64,000 nucleotides of DNA. It comes from Brevundimonas sp. (GTDB lineage: Bacteria > Pseudomonadota > Alphaproteobacteria > Caulobacterales > Caulobacteraceae). The stretch lies in NCBI RefSeq assembly GCF_027484365.1, contig NZ_JAIXTC010000015.1, positions 1 through 64,000 on the forward strand, in the 5' to 3' direction. The notes under the pieces were generated by a model. It had not been told where the DNA came from, did not search any database, and worked only from the letters and a program-made list of their open reading frames with translations. Of the stretch, positions 35,076 through 44,084 are shown piece by piece; position 1 is the first letter of the stretch, and each line of letters begins with the position of its first letter. The translations under genes and the position numbers were made by a program.

Positions 35076-35633
35076 ATGGTTCCGGCGGGGGCGTCGGGAC
35101 AGATCGCGATGTTGGGACATATCAAGAGACGACTGGGGCAGTATGGTGCGGCCTGGGTCGCCGCATTCCTTGTGACAGGAGCCGCCATCCTGACCGGCTG
35201 GCTGTTCGAAGACCTGATCATGGTCGCGGACATCGTCTTGCCGGTCATGCTGGCCGCAACGGTGCTGGCGACCGGCGTCGTGCTGATCGCCACCCTGATT
35301 TCAAGGCAGACGCTCGGGACGAAACTGGCCGTCGGGGCGCTGGCCCTGCTTCTCGTCCTGCCCCTGATGTGGGCGCCGATGGCCGCCGCCGTCGCGATCG
35401 CCTTCTTCGCCGACCGTTCGATCGAGTATTCACAGGTCTATGCCGGCTTCCAGATCGGGGTCAGCGAACTGCTGTTCCCGCTGGAGGAACTGGTGCGGTC
35501 AGGCGCAGTGTTCGGCAGCGTCTGGGCCCTGTTCCAGGGGGTGGCCAGCATCGTGGGTTTCATCTCCGCCCTGTCGAACATCTGGCCGATCCTGCGTCGG
35601 CTGCTCGGTCCGGAGCCGGCGACCGCGGCCTAG
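35076..35633 (+). CDS. Multi-pass membrane protein of unknown function
   Basis: The 185-residue protein has four hydrophobic segments at about residues 25-45, 48-70, 80-110 and 145-170. No family is recognised. An internal ATG at 35109 would shorten it by 11 residues and is equally plausible. Its TAG overlaps the stop of the convergent gene by 3 bp. Confidence 0.7.
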   Translation: MVPAGASGQIAMLGHIKRRLGQYGAAWVAAFLVTGAAILTGWLFEDLIMVADIVLPVMLAATVLATGVVLIATLISRQTLGTKLAVGALALLLVLPLMWAPMAAAVAIAFFADRSIEYSQVYAGFQIGVSELLFPLEELVRSGAVFGSVWALFQGVASIVGFISALSNIWPILRRLLGPEPATAA

Positions 35634-36190
35634 TCCCCGATCCGGGTCAGCCGGGTCTGGTTGCGGAAGCGCCAGGCCTCGTCGCCCGCCCCGACCGGAC
35701 GGACTTCCTTGATCTCCAGAAGCGCGTCGCCGTCACGCGTCTCGGTGATCCGGATGTCCGCCAGAGCGTCGCCGTCCTCGGCCGTCTGGCGATAGATCAG
35801 GGTCCAGTGGGTCGCGTCCGTGAAGGCAGCGATCTCGACCGTCTCTGTCGAAAGCTCGGGCGGTCGGCCGGCGCGGAAACTGGCCGAGGTCGAGGTGCCG
35901 GCGGCCGGATCGTCGAGGCTGACGGTCGTGATCCAGACCGGCTTGTCGGGACCGTCGTCGAACAGGCTTTTCCGGATCAGGGTGGCGCCGTCGCCGGGGG
36001 TCTCGATCGCGGACACAACGGGAATCTCGAACAGCCGGTCGGTCTGGTAGTCGCGATAGCCGAGGGCCCCGCTCCATTGACCGGCCAGGCCGAGACGCAA
36101 TCCGGACGCGGACGGGGCGTCCTGCGCCTCGGCCGCGACCGGCAGGAGCAGGGTCAGGGCGAATGCGGTCAGCAAGAGTCGACGGATCAT
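35630..36190 (-). CDS. Secreted protein of unknown function
   Basis: The 186-residue protein has a Sec signal (MIRRLLLTAFALTLLLPVAAEA, cut near residue 22). The mature part, beginning QDAPSASGLRLGLAGQWSGALGYRDYQTD, is beta-rich and resembles DUF-type periplasmic proteins carrying GxWxGxLxYRDY. GGAG lies 7 nt before the ATG. The S41 peptidase gene ends 15 nt upstream, so the two probably form an operon. Confidence 0.8.
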   Translation of the reverse strand: MIRRLLLTAFALTLLLPVAAEAQDAPSASGLRLGLAGQWSGALGYRDYQTDRLFEIPVVSAIETPGDGATLIRKSLFDDGPDKPVWITTVSLDDPAAGTSTSASFRAGRPPELSTETVEIAAFTDATHWTLIYRQTAEDGDALADIRITETRDGDALLEIKEVRPVGAGDEAWRFRNQTRLTRIGD

Positions 36191-36204
36191 GATGGGTCTC
36201 CGGA

Positions 36205-37674
36205 TCAGGCGTTGAGAATGAGGGCGGTCGCGGCCGCCATCTGGGGATCGTGGCCGGCAGCGACGTCGGCGGCGGTGGTCGGCACGAACACATCCGGATC
36301 GATCGCGGCGTCGGGCTGGGGCGTGTCCGGGATGCTGGCGATCAGCGGCAGGTCGACCTCCATTCCCGAGGTCGGCAGGCGCAGGAAGACGAAGGCGCCG
36401 CCGTTGATGCCGCGACGATTGCCGCCGGTGGTCGACCCCAGCAGGGTCGCCAGCCCGTTGTCCTTGACCGCCTGGGCGAACTGGAAGGTCGCGGACGAGT
36501 TCGAGGAGTCGCACAGCACCACGACCGGGCCCGCGAACCGGCGGCCCTGTGGCTGGATCATCGTCGTCTCCGGGCCGTCGTCGTAGCGGGTCAGACGATA
36601 GAGGCCGCGCTCGTCGGGTCCGACCGCCTGGTCGCCCCAGTCGAGGAAGGACCGGTCCCAGGTGTCGAGGTGGGGACGGAGATTTTCGGGGGCGTGGCGA
36701 TAGCGGACGAAACGCCGGCTCCGCGACAGGGGCAGGTCGCGGTCGATCAGGCGGCTGAGGATGACGTTGCCGCAGTCCTCCCCGCCCTCGTTGCCGCGCA
36801 GATCGACGATCAGGCCGCGTGCGCCGTCGCCGGTCAGGTCGTCCATGACCCCGCCCAGCCAGGCCTCCCACGCGAAGTCGGAGTTGTAGAGCGCCCATCC
36901 GGGCATGGTCAGGCGGACGACGCCGTCGGCATCCTTTGCCAACGTCCAGGGATTGGCGTCACGGTCCGGCTCGAGCGCCCCGGGGGCACTCGCCCTGCGC
37001 TCGGCCAGGGTCATCAGACCGGCGCGGACCACCCGGCCGTCCGCCAGGGTGAAGGCGGCGACGTCGCGGACCGGCAGGACCAGCGGCAGGTGGATGTCGA
37101 AGGTCTCGTAGCCGTCGTCGCCCCTTACCGACATCAGGCTGATCCGCTTGGCGTCGCTCGCGCCGTCGGCGCGGGCCAGGGGCAGGAGGCGGGCGAGAAT
37201 CTCCGGGGTCGCGATCCCGTCGACGGCCGTGATCCGGCTGCCGCGCGGCAGGAGCGACCCGGCGGTGTCGTCGCCGGTGACGACCATCTGTCCATCGATC
37301 CAGACGAAGCGGAAGGGGACCAGCGACCGGTCCGGATACAGCCGGGCCACCACCGCATCGGCGGCATTGTAGGGATTGGGATAGGTGTGACCGCAGCGGA
37401 TCGAGGCGGTGACCCGCGTCAGGGCCGCGAACCGGTCGCGGAACGACCCCGGGGCCGCCCAGTCGCGCGCCAGCCGGTCGAGCCGTTCGGTGATCGCGGC
37501 GGGGGTGGAATAGCGATAGAGGCCGGGATGCATGGTCTCCCAGGCCCGGCGCAGGATGGCGACATCGGAGGACCAGTCCTCGCCGATCGCCTCGGCGGCC
37601 CGGGCCGGCGCCGAGGAGGCCAGGGCAAGGCCGCCGGTGATCTGCAGCAGGCGACGACGGGACAGACGATGCAT
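36205..37674 (-). CDS. S41 family (tail-specific type) peptidase with Tat signal
   Basis: The 489-residue protein begins with a twin-arginine signal (SRRRLLQITGGLALASS, cut after ARA about residue 26), suggesting export in folded form. A PDZ-like middle has GSRITAVDGIATPEIL. The catalytic S41 domain shows LIVDLRGNEGGEDCG, then VVLCDSSNSSATFQFAQAVKDN with the candidate Ser, and GSTTGGNRRGINGG. It likely digests peptides in the periplasm. It is followed by a small secreted protein gene on the same strand, which may be a partner. Confidence 0.87.
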   Translation of the reverse strand: MHRLSRRRLLQITGGLALASSAPARAAEAIGEDWSSDVAILRRAWETMHPGLYRYSTPAAITERLDRLARDWAAPGSFRDRFAALTRVTASIRCGHTYPNPYNAADAVVARLYPDRSLVPFRFVWIDGQMVVTGDDTAGSLLPRGSRITAVDGIATPEILARLLPLARADGASDAKRISLMSVRGDDGYETFDIHLPLVLPVRDVAAFTLADGRVVRAGLMTLAERRASAPGALEPDRDANPWTLAKDADGVVRLTMPGWALYNSDFAWEAWLGGVMDDLTGDGARGLIVDLRGNEGGEDCGNVILSRLIDRDLPLSRSRRFVRYRHAPENLRPHLDTWDRSFLDWGDQAVGPDERGLYRLTRYDDGPETTMIQPQGRRFAGPVVVLCDSSNSSATFQFAQAVKDNGLATLLGSTTGGNRRGINGGAFVFLRLPTSGMEVDLPLIASIPDTPQPDAAIDPDVFVPTTAADVAAGHDPQMAAATALILNA

Positions 37675-37713
37675 GGGCGGGCGGCTCCGGATTCGACGCC
37701 ACCCTGCCCCGCT

Positions 37714-38865
37714 TCAGCCCGGCGCGCGCCTCAGTTCCGCGCCGGATGCGGGAAAATCATGATCTGAGACGCCACGGCGATAGCGGGAGGGGGCGACGCC
37801 GTAGCGGGCGTGGAAGGCGCGGTTGAAGCTGGCCTTGGAACTGAACCCGGCGTCGAAGGCGAGTGTCAGAAGGTCCTCCCCGGACCCCTCATCGAGGGCG
37901 GTCGCGACGGCCTCGGCGCGCAGGCCGTTGATCCAGGCGGAGAAGTTCACGCCGAGACCCTGATTGATGGTGCGCGACAGACGGCCGGTGTTGGTGGCGA
38001 GGCGACGGGCGAGCACAGGCAGGCTGAGGTCGGGCTCGCGCGCCCAGCCGGCCTCCCGCACCCGGGCGTCGACGTCGGCGGCGACGGCGACCCAGTCGGG
38101 TCCGGCCGCCGTCTCCGTCGCGGCCGTCGGAACGGGGACCGGGAAGCGCAGGGCTGCGTGTCGCCAGCCCTCGACGCCGAGATACAGGCCGATCCCCGCC
38201 AGTGAGAGATAGAGGCCGGTCTCCTGGAAATAGTCGATGCCTCCGCTGATCCAGTCCCAGACTGTGAAGGCGGTGTAGATGCCCAGGACGGCGACGAGGG
38301 CGACAATGACCCGGCTCAGCCAGGCCGCGGCGAACCGGTCGTCGTCGCTTCGCGCCTCGGCCAGATCCCGACGGTAGTCGCCCAGACGGCGCAGGGACAG
38401 GGCGGCGTAGACGCCCAGGGAAACCAGCAGTGCGACCTCGAACACCGGGTTGACGAAGCGGGCGTGGCCGCCGGTGTACCAGTCCCATTTGGCGTCGAGC
38501 GGCAGGGCGAAACAGACGAGGAAATAGACGAGCTGCAGGGCGGCGGGCGCGAGATGCAGGCCGAAGCGGTCCGGCAGGCGGCCGCGCACCAGGGCGTGGG
38601 TGTAGCCGAACAGAAGCGGCGGCAGGGCCAGGGTCAGGGCGAAGGGCGCGAAGGTCAGCCAGCGCCAGGCGTCATAGGCGCCCGCGAAGCCGATCGAATA
38701 GGGGGTGAGGACGCCGGTCAGGACGATCAGGACGGCGGCGAGGACGCGGTTCGCCGTCCGGTTCGCATCCTGTCGGCTCACGGCGACGGCGAGCGTGAGA
38801 AGCTGCACGCTGGCCAGGCCCAGCAGCGCGACGCGCCATCCGAAATGCAGTTGAACCCCGTCCAC
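37714..38865 (-). CDS. Membrane-bound AraC-family transcription regulator
   Basis: The 383-residue protein has about seven transmembrane helices in its first 230 residues, with a PPLLFGYTHALVRG loop. A cytoplasmic AraC/XylS DNA-binding domain fills the last 100 residues: LSLPVLARRLATNTGRLSRTIN and the second HTH DLLTLAFDAGFSSKASFNRAFHARYGVAPSRYR. This 7TM-AraC architecture senses an envelope signal. It lies upstream of and codirectional with the S41 peptidase gene (39 nt gap), so it may regulate it. The start is GTG 38865. Confidence 0.92.
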   Translation of the reverse strand: MDGVQLHFGWRVALLGLASVQLLTLAVAVSRQDANRTANRVLAAVLIVLTGVLTPYSIGFAGAYDAWRWLTFAPFALTLALPPLLFGYTHALVRGRLPDRFGLHLAPAALQLVYFLVCFALPLDAKWDWYTGGHARFVNPVFEVALLVSLGVYAALSLRRLGDYRRDLAEARSDDDRFAAAWLSRVIVALVAVLGIYTAFTVWDWISGGIDYFQETGLYLSLAGIGLYLGVEGWRHAALRFPVPVPTAATETAAGPDWVAVAADVDARVREAGWAREPDLSLPVLARRLATNTGRLSRTINQGLGVNFSAWINGLRAEAVATALDEGSGEDLLTLAFDAGFSSKASFNRAFHARYGVAPSRYRRGVSDHDFPASGAELRRAPG

Positions 38866-38891
38866 GGGGTCAGACTAGTCCGCGCCGGCCG

Positions 38892-39458
38892 TCAGCGCGA
38901 GGCGCTGTTCCAGGCGGGCGGGCAGCCGTCGAACCGGCCGGCGTTGGTGATGGTCAGCCGCTGCTGGTTGAAGCGCATGACCGGCTGCATCGAGCCCCGG
39001 CCGTTGCCGGTGTAGAGGTCGACGCGCTGGCCGCGGATCGCGCCGCCGGTGTCCGAGGCATACCAGTAGCCGTCGTGGATGGTGCCGTCCGGAAGGCGCA
39101 TGCCGACCGTCTCGCGGATGAACAGCTTCGTCCGTCTCGGAATCACGCGCGGGTCGGTGGCCAGGGTGCGCATTGGGATCGGACGGCAGCCCAGGGAATC
39201 GTTGCCCGTCGCTCCGCCGCCGCCCGCGTGATACAGGCTGGCGCGGGCGTTCCAGTCAGGATCGCGGGCCATCAGTTCCGCCTGTTCGGGGGTCAGATCG
39301 GCCGGTTCGGCGGTTGCATCCTCGCTGGAACCGTCCGCGACTTCAGGGCTTACCGCTACCACGGGATCGGCCGCGACGACCGTCTCGTAGGGAACAGGAT
39401 CTCCGGCCGAAAAAGCCGCAGCCCAAAGCATGGCGAACGCCGCGAGGGTGTCGAACAC
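38892..39458 (-). CDS. Secreted 3D-domain protein (MltA-C-terminal-like)
   Basis: The 188-residue protein has a short hydrophobic N-terminus (AAFAMLWAAAFSAG) as signal. An acidic linker follows, then a 3D domain (about 100-188): GCRPIPMRTLATDPRVIPRRTKLFI, HDGYWYASDTGGAIRGQRVDLYTG. This double-psi beta barrel, with conserved Asp residues, occurs in lytic transglycosylase MltA and Rpf-like proteins. A peptidoglycan role is likely. The start is GTG 39458; no strong ribosome binding site is visible. Confidence 0.85.
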   Translation of the reverse strand: MFDTLAAFAMLWAAAFSAGDPVPYETVVAADPVVAVSPEVADGSSEDATAEPADLTPEQAELMARDPDWNARASLYHAGGGGATGNDSLGCRPIPMRTLATDPRVIPRRTKLFIRETVGMRLPDGTIHDGYWYASDTGGAIRGQRVDLYTGNGRGSMQPVMRFNQQRLTITNAGRFDGCPPAWNSASR

Positions 39459-39681
39459 AGGTCGAACTCATAGTGACGCCGGTCCCCAGAACTGTACCGG
39501 CAAGGGGCTGTGTCGGTGCGGGCTGTGGCGAGAATGTGTCCGCAGGCCGCGATGCGACCGTTCGTCCCCATGCGCGGATGGATCAGTCAACCGTTGCCTG
39601 AGATAAGCGGAACCGGGGTTGGGCAACGTCTGAAATCGCGTTAGCAGTATAGCCGGTTCAGAAATCCTTTGCTGGGACACG

Positions 39682-40269
39682 ATGCTTACTGTTCACGGAG
39701 ATATTCGCTCGGGCAACTGCTTGAAGGTCAAGTGGATGCTGGACGCGCTCGGGCGTGATTATCGATGGATCGAGGTCGATATCATGTCGGGCGGAAGCCG
39801 GACGCCGGAATTTCTCCTGCTGAATCCGTTCGGTCAGGTCCCGGCCCTTGTTCTTGAAGACGGCCGGACCCTGGCCCAGTCGAATGCGATCATCCTGCAT
39901 CTGGCCGAGGGCACGCCGTGGATCCCGGTCGATGCCTGGGAACGGGCGAAGATGCTGGAGTGGCTGTTCTGGGAGCAATACAGCCATGAACCCTATATCG
40001 CCGTCGCCCGGTTCCAGCGTGTCTATGCCGGCAAGACCGCCGACGAGGTCGAGCCGCGACTGATCGAGCGGGGCAACGTCGCCCTGTCGCGGATGGAGAC
40101 GGCTCTGGCAGGGTCGGAGTGGCTGGCGGGCGGACAGGGGGCGACGCTCGCCGACCTGGCCCTGGTCGCCTACACGCGCGTCGCGCATGAAGGCGGGTTC
40201 GATCTGGGGATTTATCCGAACGTGGAGGGCTGGATTTTGCGAACCGAAACGGCGTTCGGGATCAAGTGA
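39682..40269 (+). CDS. Glutathione S-transferase family protein
   Basis: The 195-residue GST fold: MLTVHGDIRSGNCLKVKWMLDALG opens the thioredoxin-like half with a Ser in the usual catalytic place. It continues with NPFGQVPALVLEDGRTLAQSNAIILHLAEG, and GATLADLALVAYTRVAHEGG in the helical half. It is short for a GST but complete. Repeat copy D begins 1 nt after its stop. The substrate is unknown. Confidence 0.9.
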   Translation: MLTVHGDIRSGNCLKVKWMLDALGRDYRWIEVDIMSGGSRTPEFLLLNPFGQVPALVLEDGRTLAQSNAIILHLAEGTPWIPVDAWERAKMLEWLFWEQYSHEPYIAVARFQRVYAGKTADEVEPRLIERGNVALSRMETALAGSEWLAGGQGATLADLALVAYTRVAHEGGFDLGIYPNVEGWILRTETAFGIK

Positions 40270-40270
40270 T

Positions 40271-40430
40271 CCTTCTCCCCTTGCGGGAGAAGGTGGCCGA
40301 GCGAAGCGAGGTCGGATGAGGGGTTACGCTGGCATCGAAAGGTCAGTGCTTGATCCAACCGCTCCAGCCGCCGGTGTGACCCCTCATCCGTCAGCCTTCG
40401 GCTGCCACCTTCTCCCGCAAGGGGAGAAGG
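40271..40430. repeat. Full-length palindromic element, copy D (reverse orientation)
   Basis: A 160-bp copy whose core is the reverse complement of copies B and C; the GCCGGCGG core motif reads on the minus strand. Outer hairpins and GATGAGGGGT arms are intact. The reversed core shows that the element has a defined polarity. Confidence 0.85.
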
Positions 40431-40723
40431 ACGCTTCAAGGCCTCCGCCTTGACTTCGCCGCACTCAGCGCCCATTTGCGCTGCGTCGCACAATTGCGAT
40501 CCCCGGCGTCTCCAGCGCGTGTGGGTCTTCCTCCCGAGCGAAGACCTGACTGTAGCAGCCGCCGGACCCTCAAGATTCATTCGCTGCCCGGACACGCGGG
40601 GCGGCGCCCGATCCACCCCGCGAGCGCCACTCTGGTGCTCCGTCGGGACTGGCGGTGCGCGGCCTTATCGGCGTTGAGCCATGGCTGATGCGCGTCGCCG
40701 CATACGCGAAAGAACACGGCTCC
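40431..40723 (+). other. Gene-free leader of the DEAD-box helicase gene
   Basis: These 293 bases follow repeat copy D and hold no supported gene. The helicase promoter must lie here or in the repeat. Several weak inverted repeats are present but no clear terminator or riboswitch was identified. A long 5' leader would fit cold-shock or autogenous control known for some DEAD-box helicase genes; this is speculation. Confidence 0.4.
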
Positions 40724-42265
40724 ATGAGCACCACCTTCGAATCCTTCGGCCTGAACAAGGCTCTGCTGCAGGCTCTCACCACCGAGGGCTATACCGTCCC
40801 CACCCCGATCCAGGCCCAGGCCATTCCCTCGGTCATGCTCGGCAAGGACCTGCTGGGCATCGCCCAGACCGGCACCGGCAAGACCGCGGCCTTCGCCCTG
40901 CCGATCCTGCATCGTCTGGCCGAGAACCGCGTCGCCCCCCTGCCGCGCACCACCCGCTGCCTGATCCTGTCGCCGACGCGCGAACTGGCCAGCCAGATCG
41001 CTGACAGCTTCAAGGCCTATGGCCGCCACCTCGGCTTCAAGGTCGCGGTCGTCTTCGGCGGCGTGAAGTACGGCCCGCAGGAACGCGCCATCCAGGCCGG
41101 CCTCGACGTCCTGGTCGCCACCCCCGGCCGTCTGCTGGATCACATGCAGCAGAAGACCCTGGACCTGTCCTCGACCGAGATCTTCGTCCTCGACGAGGCC
41201 GACCAGATGCTGGACCTCGGCTTCGTCAAGCCAATCCGCCAGATCGTCAGCCGCATCCCGGCCAAACGCCAGAACCTGTTCTTCTCGGCCACCATGCCGA
41301 CCGAGATCGGGAAACTGGCCGGCGAGCTCCTGAAGGACCCGATCAAGGTCCAGGTCACGCCGCAGTCGACCACGGTCGAGCGCATCAACCAGTCGGTCAT
41401 CCACGTCGAACAGGGCCGCAAGCGCGCCCTGCTGACCGAGATGTTCGCCGACGACAACTTCACCCGCTGCCTGGTCTTCACCAAGACCAAGCACGGCGCC
41501 GACAAGGTCGCGGCCTATCTGGAAGCCGGCGGCGTCCAGGCCGGAGCCATCCACGGCAACAAGTCCCAGCCCCAGCGTGAGCGCACCCTGGCCGCCTTCA
41601 AGGCCGGCAAGCTGCGCGTCCTGGTCGCCACCGACATCGCCGCCCGCGGCATCGATGTCGACGGCGTCTCGCACGTCGTGAATTTCGAGCTGCCCTTCGT
41701 GCCGGAAGCCTATGTTCACCGCATCGGCCGGACGGCCCGCGCAGGAGCCGACGGCTCGGCCATCAGCTTCGTCGCCGGCGACGAGATGAAGCTGCTCAAG
41801 GACATCGAGAAGGTCACCCGTCAGAAGATCCCGGCCACCGACCGTCGGAACGACAAGTCGCTGGGACTGCTGGACCAGTCGATCATGGCCGCCGGCGTCG
41901 GCGCCAAGGCCTCAATGCCTGACGACGGTCGCGGCGACCGCCAGCAGCAGCGCGGTCCGCGTAATCCGCGTCGCGACGGCGTGAAGAAGGAGCACGGCGG
42001 CCAGCCGCATCGTGTTCGCGGCAAGGGCGCTCCCCGTGGCGGCCAGGGCGACCGGACCCACCACGCTGATCGTGGAGATCGTCCTCTGGCCTCGACCCAG
42101 CCGTTCGACCCGCTGGCGGCCGACCGCGCCCGCTCGGCCGCGATCGCCAACCGCCCGACGTCCAGCCATCAGGGGGGCGAGGCCAAGCCCGACGGCGAAA
42201 TCCGCCGCCGCCCGCGCGGCCGTCGCCCGTCCAATGGCGGCAAGGGCTACGCGGCCAAGGGCTGA
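40724..42265 (+). CDS. DEAD-box RNA helicase (RhlE-like)
   Basis: The 513-residue ATP-dependent RNA helicase has the Q-motif FGLNKALLQALTTEGYTVPTPIQAQAIP (read in parts), AQTGTGKTAAFALPIL (motif I), PTRELASQI, DEADQMLDLGF (motif II), SATMP (III) and the helicase C domain with HRIGRTARAGADG (VI). After about residue 385 a basic Arg/Gly/His-rich tail promotes RNA binding. The start ATG 40724 gives the usual N-terminus. RhlE-type enzymes help ribosome assembly and mRNA decay. A terminator follows the stop. Confidence 0.94.
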   Translation: MSTTFESFGLNKALLQALTTEGYTVPTPIQAQAIPSVMLGKDLLGIAQTGTGKTAAFALPILHRLAENRVAPLPRTTRCLILSPTRELASQIADSFKAYGRHLGFKVAVVFGGVKYGPQERAIQAGLDVLVATPGRLLDHMQQKTLDLSSTEIFVLDEADQMLDLGFVKPIRQIVSRIPAKRQNLFFSATMPTEIGKLAGELLKDPIKVQVTPQSTTVERINQSVIHVEQGRKRALLTEMFADDNFTRCLVFTKTKHGADKVAAYLEAGGVQAGAIHGNKSQPQRERTLAAFKAGKLRVLVATDIAARGIDVDGVSHVVNFELPFVPEAYVHRIGRTARAGADGSAISFVAGDEMKLLKDIEKVTRQKIPATDRRNDKSLGLLDQSIMAAGVGAKASMPDDGRGDRQQQRGPRNPRRDGVKKEHGGQPHRVRGKGAPRGGQGDRTHHADRGDRPLASTQPFDPLAADRARSAAIANRPTSSHQGGEAKPDGEIRRRPRGRRPSNGGKGYAAKG

Positions 42266-42284
42266 GGCTCTGAACTGAACTGAC

Positions 42285-42316
42285 GACGGCGGGCCTTGCG
42301 AGAGGCCCGCCGTTTT
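42285..42316 (+). terminator. Terminator of the DEAD-box helicase gene
   Basis: A perfect stem ACGGCGGGCCT/AGGCCCGCCGT ends in TTTTC about 20 nt after the helicase stop, at the junction with the convergent CinA-like gene. Confidence 0.85.
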
Positions 42317-43071
42317 CACGTCTGGAGCGCGGTCACGACGCCCGCTGCGGCCAGCACCTCGGCAAGGGCCGCGACCGCCGCCTCGACCCTGGCCGCATCC
42401 CGGCCACGCACCACCAGGTTCGTGCCGATCTCGCCGTCCGATCCGGCACCGAAGGGGTAGCTGCCGAACGATAGGTCGCGCTCTGCCTTCGCCGCCTCGG
42501 CCAGGGGGGCCGCGATCGCGCCTTCACCGACGCCGATGACCCTCAATGTCCGCGCCTGCACCACCGCCCCCGTGCGCAACCTCGGCGCCACGTCTTCGAG
42601 CATCGCGGTCATGATCCTGGGCACCCCCGCCATGACGAAGACGTTGCCCATCTGAAATCCCGGCGCGTCCGTCACGGGGTTGGCGATCAGAAGGCCGCCG
42701 TCGGGAATCCGCGCCATGCGCCGTCGCGCCTCATTCAACTCGTCGCCGTAGCGCCGCTCCAGGATCGCCAGAGCGTCCGCCCGCTCGGCGATCCCGACGC
42801 CGAACGCCTCCGCCACGCAGTCGGCCGTGATGTCGTCGTGCGTCGGGCCGATCCCGCCAGTGGTGAAGACATAGTCGTGTCCGGCTCTCAGCGCGTTCAG
42901 CGCCTCGATGATCTGGCCCGGTCGATCGCCGACTGTCCGCGCTTCCATCAGGTCGACGCCCAGTGCGGCGAGGAAGCGCGCGATGGTGTTCAGATTGGTG
43001 TCGGCCGTCCGCCCGGACAGGATTTCATCGCCGATGATGAGTACGGCGGCGGTCGGTGAGGCATGGGTCAT
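42316..43071 (-). CDS. CinA-N-terminal/MoaB-like (molybdopterin-binding fold) protein
   Basis: The 251-residue protein of the MoCF_BD family has AAVLIIGDEILSGRTADTNL at the start and VFTTGGIGPTHDDITADCVAEAFG, matching the N-terminal COG1058 domain of CinA. There is no deamidase C-terminal domain, as in many alphaproteobacterial single-domain forms. Roles in pyridine nucleotide or molybdopterin metabolism are known for relatives; the role here is open. ATG 43071. Confidence 0.9.
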   Translation of the reverse strand: MTHASPTAAVLIIGDEILSGRTADTNLNTIARFLAALGVDLMEARTVGDRPGQIIEALNALRAGHDYVFTTGGIGPTHDDITADCVAEAFGVGIAERADALAILERRYGDELNEARRRMARIPDGGLLIANPVTDAPGFQMGNVFVMAGVPRIMTAMLEDVAPRLRTGAVVQARTLRVIGVGEGAIAAPLAEAAKAERDLSFGSYPFGAGSDGEIGTNLVVRGRDAARVEAAVAALAEVLAAAGVVTALQT

Positions 43072-43205
43072 GCGCCACACCTACGCCGCCCCGGCCCAGC
43101 CACAAGGGCCTGGCTGTCGCGGCCCCTGAAAAGCCTTGAGGAACCGTGCTACACTGCCCATCTGACTCCCGACGGCGCTGCCCAGCGCGACCTTGAGACC
43201 GCCGA

Positions 43206-44024
43206 ATGTACGAAACGCCTGAGCTGGACGCCGAGACCTGGACGCGCACCAGCGCCATCCGCCTTTATCAGCCCGAGGATTTCGAGGGCATGCGGGTCGC
43301 CGGCCGCCTGGTCGCCGAGGCGCTCGACATGATCACCCCCTTCGTCGTGCCCGGCGTGACGACGCAGGAGATCGACGACCGTATCCGCCAGTTCACCCTG
43401 GACCGCGGCGGCCTGCCGGCCTGCCTCGGCTACAAGGGCTACATGAAGACGGTCTGCACCTCGATCAATCACGTGGTGTGCCACGGCATCCCGGGCGACC
43501 GGGTGCTGAAGGACGGCGACATCGTCAACATCGACCACACCATCATCGTCGACGGCTGGCACGGCGATTCCAGCCGGATGTACGCGGTCGGCAACGTCGC
43601 GCCGCGCGTGAAGAAGCTGATCGACGTGACCTATGAATCCCTGGCCCTCGGGCTGGAGCAGGTGAAGCCCGGCAATACCTTCGGCGACATCGGCTTCGTC
43701 ATCCAGCGCCACGTCGAGGCGAACCGGATGAGTGTCGTGCGCGACTTCTGCGGCCACGGCATCGGCCGGCTGTTCCACGACAGCCCCAACGTCCTGCACT
43801 ATGGCCGCAAGGGCGAGGGCGCGGTGCTCAAGCCCGGCATGTTCTTCACGATCGAGCCGATGGTGAACCTGGGCAAGCCGCACGTGAAGGTCCTGTCCGA
43901 CGGCTGGACCGCCGTCACCCGTGACAAGTCCCTGTCGGCCCAGTGCGAGCACACGGTCGGGGTCACCGAGGACGGCGTCGAGATCTTCACCGCCAGCCCG
44001 GCCGGCCTGTTCAACCCGAACTAG
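43206..44024 (+). CDS. map: Type I methionine aminopeptidase
   Basis: The 272-residue dinuclear-metal enzyme removes the initiator Met from nascent proteins. Metal ligands are visible: IDHTIIVDGWHGDSSRM with the Asp pair, the His in CGHGIGRLFHDSP, FFTIEPMVN with Glu, and QCEHTVGVTEDG with the last Glu and His. An N-terminal segment ETWTRTSAIRLYQPEDFEGMR precedes the core. It starts a plus-strand run with radC and a GNAT gene. Confidence 0.97.
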   Translation: MYETPELDAETWTRTSAIRLYQPEDFEGMRVAGRLVAEALDMITPFVVPGVTTQEIDDRIRQFTLDRGGLPACLGYKGYMKTVCTSINHVVCHGIPGDRVLKDGDIVNIDHTIIVDGWHGDSSRMYAVGNVAPRVKKLIDVTYESLALGLEQVKPGNTFGDIGFVIQRHVEANRMSVVRDFCGHGIGRLFHDSPNVLHYGRKGEGAVLKPGMFFTIEPMVNLGKPHVKVLSDGWTAVTRDKSLSAQCEHTVGVTEDGVEIFTASPAGLFNPN

Positions 44025-44084
44025 AATCAGGTCTTGAAGCCTGCTCGCCAGCCGCTAGCCTGACCCCGGTTCAGGGGAGGGAGC

